A stretch of 64,000 bases of DNA from Acanthococcus lagerstroemiae (lineage: Eukaryota; Arthropoda; Insecta; Hemiptera; Eriococcidae). Both the position numbers and the translations under genes were made by a program. Positions 21,421 through 31,840 of the stretch are shown here, in pieces (positions within the stretch are counted from its first letter, which is position 1; every line of letters starts with the position of its first letter). The notes beneath the pieces were generated by a model. The model had not been told where the DNA came from. It was given only the letters and a program-made list of their open reading frames with translations, and ran no database searches. The stretch lies in contig CM063108.1 in assembly GCA_031841125.1 (NCBI GenBank), positions 7,175,683 to 7,239,682 on the forward strand, read 5' to 3'.

Positions 21421-24400
21421 AGGCAGAATGTGCGGCCACCCTGCCTTCATCAATCTTGCGCTCGCCGCGTCTGTTTGTAAAAGCCAAGGAATTTACAGAC
21501 CCTTTCCTTGCCGACACGGGCTCTGATGTTTCGGCGCTACCCCAAAACTGCGCCGGGAGTTTCAATTGCGCACACAACTTTGATCTGTTTGCAATCAATG
21601 GCAGTTCCATAACGACGTATGGCACCAAGGACACCACCATTGACCTGGGCCTGACACAAAAATTCCGCTGGAATTTCACCATAGCGGACATCAAGCAGCC
21701 AATCCTGGGAGCCGACTTCTTAAAATACTACAACCTCCTTCCCGATCTGACCAACAAACGACTCATTGACGGGCAGAACCTCTGCAGTACACCATGTGAA
21801 CTTCGCAACTGTGCACAACCATCTATCTCGTCGATTCAAAAGTCCAAAGTGCAGGACAAACGATTGCTCCACCTTCTCGAGACTTATGATAACATCACAA
21901 AACCACCGCAGTACAAAGATGACATCCAACACAACGTAGTATGTTATATTGAGACGACAGGTATGCCAACGTTTGAGAAGCCTCGCCGTTTGAGGCCTGA
22001 TGTTGAAATTGAGGTAAGGAACGAATATAGGGAACAGCTCAAAACTGGGTTGGTCAGAATCTCGAAGTCGCAATGGGCCTCTGGCCTAATAGTTAAACGC
22101 GAAAAAAATAAGCTTCGATTGATTGGCGATTATCGGAAACTTAACTCGCAGACCATACCTGACCGCTACCCTATACCCGTCATTTACGACGCAATTAGTT
22201 TCCTTAAGAATAAATGTGTTTTTTCAAAAATTGATTTAGTAAGAGCTTTTCACAATATTCCGGTGTATGAGGCGCATGTAGAGAAAACGGCGGTTGTCTC
22301 ACCAGCAGGATTGTATGAGAATGTCAGAATGCCTTTCGGTCTTAGAAACGCCCCCTCTGTGTTCCAAAGATTCATGAACTCCGTACTTTCTGAACTGCCA
22401 TTTTGTACTGTCTATATCGATGATATCCTGATCTTTTCTGAGTCAGTAAACGAGCATTATTCGCATATCAAAACTGTTTTTCAGAGGCTACACAAATTTG
22501 GCCTCGCGATTAATTTGAATAAATGCAGTTTTTGTGTTTCAGAATTAGATTTTCTAGGGTACCGTATAACCCCACAGGGGTTCACACCGACTGACAATCG
22601 AATAGCTTTCATAAAAGAAATGAAACCGCCTACCAACATGACCACACTGCGTCGAACTCTCGGGCTCCTGAATTTTTATCGCCAATTCACAAAAAAAGCA
22701 GCAGAAACGTTAGCGCCACTGCAAGACCTTTTGAAGGGGCACCCACGAAAAAATGACCGCACAAAAATACGATGGACGCCGGAATTGAAAAAAAATTTCG
22801 AAGAAGCAAAAGCGGCTTTTGCTCAACACGTACAACTCAACTACCAGAAAAAGGACGCTGCACTCTACTTAACATGTGACGCATCAAAAACTGCAATCGG
22901 GGCAGTTTTGGAACAAGAAGGTGATGCGGGTAAGAGAGAACCACTGGGGTTTTTCTCAAGAAAGCTGACCGAACGCGAGAAAAAATGGCCGGTCTACGAC
23001 CTTGAACTTTTGGCAATTTACGCTGCTACGGAGCATTTTGAGCCACTGATAGCCGGACGGAACCTGACAATTGTGACAGACCACCGCCCTCTAACCTATC
23101 TTTTTACGACAAAGAAAAAAGATAAAATCGAAAGAAGATCACGATACGCCGAATACATCGGACAATTCAGCACAAAGATAGTCCATTTGGCAGGCGCGAC
23201 AAACTTGGTGGCCGACGCACTCAGTAGGCCTGAAGGGGATGCGGAAATCTGTCAGATCAATGCAAAAATTTCGCTGCAAGTTATAGCGAGAGCGCAGAGT
23301 GAAGACGACGAAATACAGCGGTGGCGACGAGAAGGGCATCGAGACCAAATCCTTCGAGAAGTGAAAATTAGCAACAATGAGTTCCTGTTGTGTTCGAGAT
23401 TTGGAGGAATCGATAGGCCAATGGTACCTGGAAAACTGCGCCAACAGATCTATGGACAGGTCCACAACATCGCCCATAACGGACTGAAAGCGACCCTACG
23501 ACTAATCAGATCCAAATACTATTGGCCTAAGATGACGGCGGACATCAGGAGGTGGCATAAAGCGTGCCCGCAGTGCCAACAAATTAAAGTAACACGTCAC
23601 ACAAATCCAGAGCGAGGCCAGTTCCCACAGTGCAACAAATTTGAGCATGTACACCTGGATTTAGTTGGACCAATGAAGCCATCAAACGGGTACACTTATC
23701 TCTGCACCTTCATCGATCGGACGTCGAGGTGGATTGAGGCAGTCCCACTCAAAACCGTCACAGCTGAAGCAGTTGCCAAAGCTTTTTACACGCAATGGAT
23801 AGCGAGGTATGGGACCCCGCTGAAAATAACAACTGACCGAGGACCTCAATTCAGATCTGAGCTTTTCTGTGAACTTGCAGGACTACTAGGCGCGCAACAT
23901 ATTCAAACAACGGCCTACCACCCCCAAGCAAACGGCATGATCGAAAGAGTTCACCGAAGATTAAAGGAACTATTGATTTGCCACGCAGCCAACTGGAGCA
24001 CTTATTTGCCATCCATACTTTTGGGATTGCGAGCAGCACCCGGGACGAGTCAGGAAACTCGTGTGCAGAACTGGTTTTTGGCCAAGGACTGCGATTGCCA
24101 GGCGAAATGTATCAAACGTCGCAGACAGCTCAAGATACGACAGACTTTGTGAAGCAGCTGCGGAAGACGTTGCGCGACATAAAACCGGAGAGAATACAGG
24201 AGCGCCGAAATGGGAAAATTTTTGTACATCCCGACCTCGCGACGTGTAAAAGAGTTTATGTACGAGTGGATAGAGTAAAAGCCTCCTTGGAGGCCCCATA
24301 TCAAGGCCCCTACAAAGTCGTGAAAAGAAAAAAGCATTTCTACGAGCTTGAAATCGACGGGAAAAAGGATACAGTCAGTATATCGAGACTCAAACCGGCT

Positions 24401-24778
24401 TACGAACTTTGCGGCAACCACGACGAAATGGAGGAAAAAACGCTGGAAAAACCTAGGTCGATTTTAAAGAAAACAGGTAACCCGCCCTCAATAGTAAGAG
24501 AGGGTCAAACTACTTTGAATACTAATCATAATTCTAAGCCGATCTTTATTAACGATGATTCTTACGAAAATCCTAATTTTCCTTTTAATCAGATGTTTGT
24601 CAGCGATCACCAGAGTGAGCAAAGAGAGAGTGAACAGTCGAGAGCAACCGTAACTATTGCTATCCCAGATTCCCCTCCTGCTAATCACGAACAACAATGG
24701 CGAGGGTATCAAAATTTGAGACAGTCAAATCGAGTGAGAAAACCGCCTAGTAAATACAGAGATTTTATTACTTCTTAG
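21330..24778 (+). pseudogene. Pol of gypsy element 1 (PR-RT-RH-IN), one frameshift in integrase
   Basis: The -1 frame relative to gag is open from 21330. Domains: protease 'FLADTGSDVSALP' (D-T-G); RT 'FSKIDLVRAFHNIPV' and 'FCTVYIDDILIFS' (YIDD catalytic); RNase H 'LTCDASKTAIGAVL'; integrase zinc region (H-x3-H, then 'CPQC'); DDE core 'HLDLVGP', 'TTDRGPQF', 'ANGMIERVHRRLKE'. The frame ends early at 24152 because of a single-base shift within about 24036-24044. The C-terminal integrase continues in another frame to 24778 ('NSCAELVFGQGLRLPGE', then 'ISRLKPAYEL', ending 'RVRKPPSKYRDF'). All catalytic residues are present, so the shift alone breaks the protein. A sequencing error is an alternative, given the identical LTRs. 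Confidence 0.92.
21405..21449 (+). promoter_or_regulatory. -1 ribosomal frameshift signal between gag and pol
   Basis: Slippery heptamer GGGAAAC at 21405-21411, in gag frame as G GGA AAC (the X XXY YYZ pattern). It is followed by a 6-nt spacer and a 9-bp perfect stem TGAAGGCAG (21418-21426) / CTGCCTTCA (21441-21449) with a 14-nt loop. Slipping back one base on the heptamer enters exactly the pol frame. The position is 9 nt before the gag stop. Confidence 0.8.
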
Positions 24779-25113
24779 GTATTTGTGTTTTTACCTCACG
24801 ACTATTTTACGAATATTTATTTGTCTTTTTTTTTTTTTTTTTTTTTTTTCATTATTTAGTACCAGCAAACGTAACTGTATGTACATTTTCCATTTCGTTA
24901 TTGTGTTCATCGGGTTCTACCTAATTTTGCTATGTATTTTTTTTTCACGAGAGTAACTCTATTGATCCTGCTATATCATTTACCTACTTGACTATGATTT
25001 TTGTGAATTTCGTGTAGATTAACTCGTCCATTAGGCTAAGTTTTTCTTTCCCTTGCAACAAATTTTTATTGTATTTATGTATTACTTGATTTTTTTTCTT
25101 AGCTAGCTCCGCT

Positions 25114-25135
25114 ACAAGGGGGGGGGGGGATATTT
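25114..25135 (+). other. Polypurine tract of gypsy element 1
   Basis: 'acaag' followed by a G12 run (25118-25129) and 'atattt' immediately before the 3' LTR at 25136. This is the expected place for plus-strand priming; the G-run is unusually pure. Confidence 0.7.
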
Positions 25136-25329
25136 TGTAACGTATTATCGGTTTTTCTATGTTATCTTCTTTTCACATTTGAACATGCCGGGTTCGTTAC
25201 CTGGTGTCGCAGTTGCTGCGAGTTGTACATTAGATATTACCGCCGACTTCAGTTACGTGATACGCACTGCCAAATACACATGAAGCACGACTCTCTCTCT
25301 TTTTGATTCGCAAAGTACTCATTGGAACA
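25136..25329 (+). repeat. 3' LTR of gypsy element 1
   Basis: Direct copy of 20267-20460, followed by CCTC target duplication. Confidence 0.93.
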
Positions 25330-25424
25330 CCTCCAACGTTGGTCACTGCACTATAAGAACTACATGTTGAACCATGTAAAGGGCAATAAGGGATTATTAC
25401 ATACAAATACAATCTATTCCAGGG

Positions 25425-25640
25425 TTTGTACAATATATTCTGTACCCACAATGTTATTTATTTCGAATTTCCTACAAGTTGGTACACTAATCGCGAACGG
25501 TACAGTATTAATTGTATTAAGTCTGATATCTCAGGTTCAGATAGAAGTGGGTCGTTCGATTCGCGCACAGTACAAAAATGCTTGTACCATTCCGGATCTG
25601 TACATTACGAGTTTAGTACTTACTACATAACAAGGATATT
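25425..25640 (-). repeat. Right arm of the inverted repeat pair
   Basis: Reverse complement resembles 19325-19520, sharing 'gcgcgaatcgaacgacc', 'tgtaccgttcgcgat' and repeated 'gtacaa'. See the left arm entry. Confidence 0.5.
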
Positions 25641-26035
25641 ACAAAATTTTTCAAGCCTTACCTGGTCACCAAAAGACCTCTCGCTGCAGAATGTTTGCTT
25701 TTTTTCCACGAACTTTTGTTGGAATAGATTGTAGAATTCTCCAACATTTGATCTTTTACGCGACATAGGTATTTAGGAAATGCAATCGACAAAACACTGA
25801 ATACTTAGTTCTCTTAAATTGCAAATTGAAAACAACACTCGAAACTTTCTGATAATTATTCGAAAACTGAAAACTAACACCGAACAACCGAATGATATAG
25901 TTATCACGTTATCAGAATCAAGCGCATTAGTAGGTAATTCAGTTTTGTTTGAAATATCAACCGTTTTCAACAGAAACGTTTTGATTGGTCGTCATAGTAC
26001 AAGTGCAGAAACGGTGGGGTAGCGGTTATGTTGTG
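25641..26035. other. Intergenic, nothing recognised
   Basis: AT-rich, no supported feature. Confidence 0.3.
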
Positions 26036-26300
26036 GTTTTAAAGTTGAAATTCCACCACGCAGATTGTCCGGGAATGCTCACTGTCACTACCACCCACAC
26101 ATCTAAACCAGTTTTCATCATAAAGCTCATAAATGTATATCCACCTGAATGCGCTCACCAATACATAGATCCTTGGTGTACATTTTAAAGTGGGAACTCC
26201 ACAACGCAGATTGTCCACGAACGCTTACTACCACTCTTGCATCTAACCCTGTTTTAATATATAGAGCTCATCAATGTAGTAGTGGAAGTGGTTTTCCGAA
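26036..26300. repeat. ~140-bp direct duplication
   Basis: 26036-26180 and 26183-26300 share 'ttttaaagt(t/g)g(a/g)aa(t/c)tcca', 'acgcagattgtcc', 'catctaa' and 'agctcat(a/c)aatgta'. Non-coding tandem duplication, diverged. Confidence 0.55.
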
Positions 26301-27582
26301 TGCGTTCCACTTGGATACGCACATCAAAATCTTCAACGGGAAATGCCTCATTATTACATGTACATCGGATTTAATGCGACCATAATACACTTGGATATTG
26401 TTTCGTACTCATTTATGTATCACACGGCCCATTTTCAACCACGTATCACCACCAAAAGCCTTAAAATTTCAGTTTTTGAAAACTATATTCAGCATTCCTT
26501 CTAATTATCCGACTGAATTTTTGAAAATACCAACATTTTCCTCGGAATATCACAAATATAAAGCAGTAAACTGCAAATAGATCAGAGCCCTCCATCTGAA
26601 TGCAATGAGTGTTGAAGCTATTTGCAGTTGTAGATTTTCGGAAATTTCAGTAGCGTTTCTCAGGGAACCTTTTCCAAGGTAAGAACTGGCTAGCCACCAC
26701 ACGGCGATTCATCTATCAACACACGCACACAGACACAGGCGCACGAACATACACAAAGAAAGGTTAGGAACAGAAACAACAAAGTACATTTTAGTACCTG
26801 AGTATAATAGGTAAGGGCTCCTATTCTTCTACACTTTTTATTTTTTACAGCAACTATTAGTTAAATCTGCAGGTAAAAATGTGTCCTATGTCTCATCATG
26901 ATCAAAATCTCTCTTCTCGTATGTATAAAAGTGTTACCATATCTGTGGGTGGGTGTGCTTGTTTGTTCGAGGTTGGAGGGTGAACCCATAAGAGCTGAGG
27001 GCAGATGCGGATATCGGGGGAGAGTGGGGGTTCAAACCATTTTCCCTTAAAATATCTACATACCTATACCTATGTGGTTTCAGTTCCAGCAATGGATTTC
27101 CCAGTAGGCACATTATAGGCAAGTGCTTAGGGCGTCATGTTTCAAGGGGTGGCAAATTCTTGTACAAGAACAGCGGGAAAAGGAAGGAAATTCGAAAAAG
27201 GAGAAAAAAGAGGAGACAGACTAAAAAAAAGAAACAGTTGCAGAAAACATAACTCGGAAATAATTATCAATTTTTGAGCTATAGTTCATTAGGATGATAT
27301 GGAGTGGAGAGGTGAGGGGGATATTTTGTTGAGTACCTATAGCAGCTTGGCTTCTAAATCCGTAGCTGGTTACAAAGAGCGTTAAAAAAAAAGTGGAGTC
27401 CATAAGACATTAAAAAAGAAGTGAAGTAACCACCAACTTATTAGTCGCATTAGCAGCAGATGCTGGCAGTGCGGAGGAAAACTGCAAACGTTAACCTCCT
27501 TCCGAACAAATACTGCTCCAGATACAAGAAAAAATGAAAATCGCTGGGTGTTAAATTTGGTGCGTGGGGGTTAGAGGTTCCT
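26301..27582. other. Intergenic, nothing recognised
   Basis: AT-rich. A small CA-rich tract lies near 26715-26755. No coding segment or RNA gene is seen. Confidence 0.3.
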
Positions 27583-27745
27583 AAACGTCCCATCCGAATT
27601 CCTACAGCAAACTCTTCGTTACATTCACTGTGTGAGGGGTCGTATTGTCTTCAAAGAAAATCAGTCCTCGCGTCAACAAACCAAGACCTTCACTTTGTAT
27701 GGTCCGTTTCAACATTTTAAATAACAACATCACTGTTCCGTATTC
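27583..27745 (-). pseudogene. Mariner transposase fragment, inverted half
   Basis: The minus strand reads 'LTRGLIFFEDNTTPHTVNV' and 'TKSLL', the segment of mariner transposase around the second catalytic aspartate (usually 'HDNARPH'). The inverted half abuts the plus-strand half that starts at 27746 and overlaps it in content: the stretch around 'ccatccgaattcctacagca' at 27590 is the reverse complement of 27810-27840. Confidence 0.65.
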
Positions 27746-28175
27746 ACCCTGTGATGCGGGTAGTAATTTTCCTTCAAGCGAATGCAACCCATGACACTGC
27801 AAATGTAACGAAGAGTTTGCTGCAGGAATTCGGATGGGAAGTTTGGGAACACTTACCTCACTCTCCAAATTTAGCATCCGGCAATTTTCATACTTTCTTG
27901 CATCTAAAACAGTATTTGTCCGGAAGAAGATTCGACAAGGACAATAAGCTGATCGAGGATGTGTCAAACTGGTTCAATTTGTTGGCGGAAAAGTAGTATG
28001 CTAGTGGTGTAGATAAACTAATCCACCAGTCGGACAAATGTTTAAATCGACTGGGAAATTATGTCGAGCAAGTACATGGATGTATGTACTCGTATGTAAA
28101 CATATTTCATTTGAATACATTTTTCTAATTCTTTGTAATTCTTTCATTGGTCTTGTTACCTTACTTTTTGAACGA
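27746..28175 (+). pseudogene. Mariner transposase 3' part with 3' end
   Basis: The plus strand reads 'DTANVTKSLLQEFGWEVWE', 'HLPHSPNLASGNFHTFLHL' and 'LKQYLSGRRFDKDNK', then a stop and 'YASGVDKL'. It ends with the mariner-like 3' terminus 'ctttttgaacgacc' (28157-28170). The third catalytic Asp, in the block equivalent to 'LAPxDFHLF', is Asn here. Dead copy, 5' part lost. Confidence 0.75.
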
Positions 28176-28313
28176 CCTTTGTACATATATGCATATTTGT
28201 GCATATTTTACAATTTTGGCGCATATTTTTGGCGTATTATTTAGACTGCATTCAGCGCATAAAATATGCACATATTCCGCTATTTTTTGTGCATAAAAAT
28301 TGCAGCCCTGATA
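28176..28313 (+). mobile_element. 3' end of a hAT-like element
   Basis: The right terminus 'GCATAAAAATTGCAGCCCTG' (28294-28313) has the CAGGGCTGCAA inverted end of hAT elements. The preceding sequence is rich in 'gcatat'. The same terminus appears at 31474-31493. No left end found. Confidence 0.55.
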
Positions 28314-29389
28314 ATCACGATAAATTGAAATATCAGCTTACAAGAGTCTTTACATTTATGACATGCTCATATGAGTTGTGTGAGACGTAATCACCATACG
28401 CGTATTAAGGTAGGTGACCTCAATAAGGCCCTGGTTTAAGGTCTTGGCTTTCCAGACTTTCATATAAGTGATTTCATATTTTTCCCTTTTTGTGTTATAG
28501 TTGTCGACTGAAATATTTAAGAATTAGTTAGGTTGAAAATTTTCTATACTGCTTCACGTTCCTAAGATCTTCTAATACCCGTTTTTCAAAACTTGATAAG
28601 GCCAGCGTACTAAAGAAAGCTGGGCCTATAACCTAATAAGATCCAACCTAATACCTAATATAACATTTTTCGTACATTATTAAATTAAAATGTAACTTTT
28701 TTGACACAACTTAAAAACCAAATTATGAAATTGAAATGCAAAAAATTTTAAAATCAAAAAATAAATAATGTTAAAATCTGAACACAAAAAAATTGATACA
28801 ACATTTCAAATACATTCTAAAATTGAAGCGCAACTTTTTCGACACAACTTTAAAAACTAAATTATTGAAATCAAAACGCAAAAAATAACCTTTGGTACAA
28901 ACACCCTGATGATTCTCAGATTGCTAATAAGAAAAGGGGTGTCTGACGCGGCACAGGCCACCTTAAGCTCATCCCTGACAGATCAAAACATAAAGGTGGG
29001 ACATCAAAGTTTCAGCTATAAAGTATAGTTCAAATAAAAGATGGCTATTGAAAACAGGTAAGTTTTTTTAGACTTGTACATAAAATTTATGAAAAAGTGG
29101 ATAGTCTGAGAAAAAGATAGAACCTAAAATATGTTGACCACACGTATTTATAATAGGTTTGATTTCCTTTAACTAGTTAATCAATTTTTAAATTAATAAG
29201 CACCTTTTTCTGATTATGTGTAAATTCCCAAACATGATCATTCTTATTACAGATAATTTTGGGTTATCAGAAAGGTTAAGTCATCATTAAATAATTCAGG
29301 ACACACCAGCTAATTTTAATCTTTTGCTGAAAAATGTTGAATCAATTCTATTATATAATATGGCTATTGAAAATAATCAAATTAAAGGG
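28314..29389. other. Intergenic with a diverged tandem repeat
   Basis: 28682-28760 and 28820-28890 share 'gacacaactt(t)aaaaac(c/t)aaatta' and 'gcaaaaaat', an AT-rich tandem duplication. No gene recognised. The far end may already belong to the Polinton remnant. Confidence 0.4.
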
Positions 29390-30770
29390 GGTACATACTT
29401 CTGAGTACAACTTAAAAATGTGTGTGAGGCCTGTAAACGTGTAATTACATATAAAAACTTTGCAAGACGTTTAAGATCTAAGAAACATGAAAAACATAGC
29501 AGGGTTATAGAGGAAAAGATAAAGGAGAAGTCATAATAGTTGAGAGAAGATTTGAAAGGCTCAGGGGTAAAAGGTATATCTAAATTGAAAAAATCAGGAT
29601 TGTTAGAAATTAAAGACAGAATAAAAAACCTGAATTTTGATAAGAGTGAACTAAAAAGATCCCCCACAGGGATAGGGAACTAAAGGGTTACCTATAGTTA
29701 ATTTGGCTGAAGCTAGGCTAACTAAGAGATATATTGTATGTATAAATAATACAGATAATTTGTGGGCACCTAGAGCTGTAATTATTAGGATTAACATATC
29801 ACAGTAATACCCTTATATACTAGGACAAATGCAATAAATCTGTGATAGTAGAAATATTTAAACAGAAGTAGGCTAGTATTATTGAAATTTTTTTAGTAAT
29901 GATACAGATAACATCCCGTTTGAAGTACATGCTATGTTCTCTGTAACATCACCTGAAAAATTTCAATAATACTACTCCAGAGCTAGCTCAAGAGTTATCT
30001 AAAATGTTAAGAGGATATAATACAGAGGGATTTACTATAGATGATTTTAAAAATATTGAAAGGTTATTGGATATTCAGGTAAAAATAATAGCTGCTGAAA
30101 ATCCAAATATTTACAGTAATATATTTAGGAAATGACAAAGATAAAAAGGTTTATCTATACAAGCATGGAGGCCACTAAGACTGTGTTACTTCTATGAAAG
30201 CATTTTATAGTTAATCGAGCTATTTCTGTGAAGAATGTATCAAACTATACAACATGAAAGACAAGCATGAGTGCAAGAGTGCTGAAAAATACAAGAAGTG
30301 TGATCAAGGTTATCATAAGAGACCATATAACTACATCTACGGTGAAAGATGTAACACATAGTGTTTTAATGAACAGTGCTACAATGACTATCTGAAAAAA
30401 CAGTATGTGAGGTAAAGTATAGATGTAAAGATTGTAATCAATTAGAATATAGAAAACCTAAATCAAGAGAAGAAAAAGATTATAAGTGCTACAGGGAAAT
30501 AGGAAAGTGTAAAAATTATAGTAAATGGTTTGATTTGACAACTCATTAATATTATATATAACCAAGAGCAAGTAAAGGTGCACCTTTTAAATAATGAATT
30601 AAATATACTCCTGGTTTCAAGAAAATGAACAGGGTTTGTTCCTTCACAGAGATCTGTTTTTTGACTATACAAAGACAATGCAGGACAAAGAAGAGCATGT
30701 TCCTAATTTAGTTGTAGTCCACAATTTTGCAGGTAATAAGTACAAATTTTCAAATAATTTCAAATTAAGC
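29390..30770 (+). pseudogene. Polinton/Maverick protein-primed DNA polymerase B remnant (N-terminal part)
   Basis: Broken + strand frames give, in order, 'RHLRSKKHEKHSRVI', 'INNTDNLWAPRAVII' (about 29745), 'IEKLLDIQVKIIAAENPNIY' (about 30056), a Cys-rich block 'FCEECIKLYNMKDKHECK' ... 'CDQGYHKRPY' (about 30223-30330), and 'LFFDYTKTMQDKEEHVPNLV' (about 30654). This order matches the region upstream of and including the ExoI motif in polymerase B proteins of Polintons and related elements. The sequence has many stops. It ends where a mariner fragment starts at 30773, so exonuclease II/III and polymerase motifs are missing. Confidence 0.6.
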
Positions 30771-30772
30771 TG

Positions 30773-30995
30773 AGCAAGGATGTGTCTAACTGGTTCAATT
30801 TGATGGCGGCAAAGTGGTATGCTAGTGGTGTAGATAAACTAACCCACTGGTCGGACAAAAATGTTTAAATTGACTGGGAAATTATGTCGAGTTGTAGTAC
30901 ATGGATATATCTAAACATATTTCATTTGAATAAATTTTTCTAATTCATTGTAATTCTTTATTGGCCTTGTTACCTTACTTTTTGAACGACCCTCA
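30773..30995 (+). pseudogene. Mariner 3' fragment, second copy
   Basis: Matches 27955-28172 ('gatgtgtctaactggttca', 'gtatgctagtggtgtagata', ending 'ctttttgaacgaccc'). Reads 'DVSNWFNLMAAKWYASG', then stops. It truncates the polymerase B remnant. Confidence 0.75.
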
Positions 30996-31319
30996 TCCAA
31001 TATGGGTATATCACTTCAAAGGAAAAATAAAGTTGGATACACTAAGACAATTTTTATCATATTTTAAAATGATCCAGCAGTGTATCTCCTTAAGAGTCCA
31101 ATCTTCTTTTAATAGGAGATGCATCTAGGAGATAATGCACCTATTTGTAATTTCTTGATGATTGATGAATGTGATGAAGGCAAGAGAAAGGTTATCTCAC
31201 GTGCAGAAGAACATATTTTTCTAAAAGCTTTTCAACTGATTCATGAACCATTAAGTCTTTTTTTTTTTGAGTCGGACATTATTCTCAGAACTAAAAAACT
31301 AACTTTTTGGGGGAATAAT
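30996..31319 (+). other. Short open frame of unknown nature
   Basis: A 67-codon frame starts at 31119 ('MHLGDNAPICNFLMIDEC'). No family is recognised and there is no support beyond the open frame. It ends in a T-rich tract. Confidence 0.2.
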
Positions 31320-31493
31320 TGAAAAATAAGCAGAATTGGTGCAAAATATGTGGTAAATGCCAAAATATGCGAAATATGCAGAATGAAGTGCTGCTTACTT
31401 GACTCAAAATTCTGTGATTTGCGAAGCTCTTTTGAAACTTATACCTATACGCCATAGATAAATATACGCATTCGCATAAAAATTGCAGCCCTG
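31320..31493 (+). mobile_element. 3' end of a hAT-like element, second copy
   Basis: Ends with the same 20-base terminus as 28294-28313. Preceded by 'aaaatatgcgaaatatgc', again rich in 'atatgc'. Confidence 0.55.
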
Positions 31494-31757
31494 GTCATTA
31501 TATTATTTTCCAATTCTAAATTCTTTGTTTTTTCTTCCAAGGTATAGTTGGCTGATTCTTACATTTTTAATTAGCAATAAATGACTTAAATGACTGTTAG
31601 ATGCTTTGATACAACATACTACACCCCTCCCCCCAAAAAATCCACCAACGCCAATGAATGTAGGTCAACACTACTAAAACAATTACTCCCCCACCCCCCT
31701 CCCAAAAAAAAATTCAGCGAGCTTCTGTGCTCTACTAATGCACTGCTAGTCTATATT

Positions 31758-31836
31758 TGAGAAGTTATCTGTCAAAAGGGCCCCTGACGAATAGGATTCC
31801 TATTCTTCAGTGGCCCTTTTGACAGATAACTCCTCA
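31758..31836. repeat. 79-nt near-perfect hairpin
   Basis: The left arm from 31758 and the right arm ending at 31836 pair over about 39 positions with three mismatches by my count and almost no loop. Core arms are 'GTTATCTGTCAAAAGGGCC' and 'GGCCCTTTTGACAGATAAC'. Size and pairing are compatible with a precursor microRNA or small palindromic MITE; nothing shows that it is transcribed. Confidence 0.75.
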
Positions 31837-31840
31837 TTTA

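Larger units (their letters stand above)
20263..25333 (+). mobile_element. Ty3/gypsy LTR retrotransposon, near complete and young
   Basis: Two 194-bp LTRs (20267-20460 and 25136-25329) read the same base for base by eye, starting TGTAACG and ending GGAACA. The 4-bp CCTC flanks both ends (20263-20266 and 25330-25333) as target duplication. The order is LTR, primer-binding site, gag, pol (protease, RT, RNase H, integrase), polypurine tract, LTR. The element sits next to the integrase pseudogene in the B-C intergenic region. One frameshift in integrase is the only visible damage. Confidence 0.93.

Noticed and set aside
29377..29667. 96-codon minus frame
   Set aside because: Shadow of the + strand polymerase B remnant.
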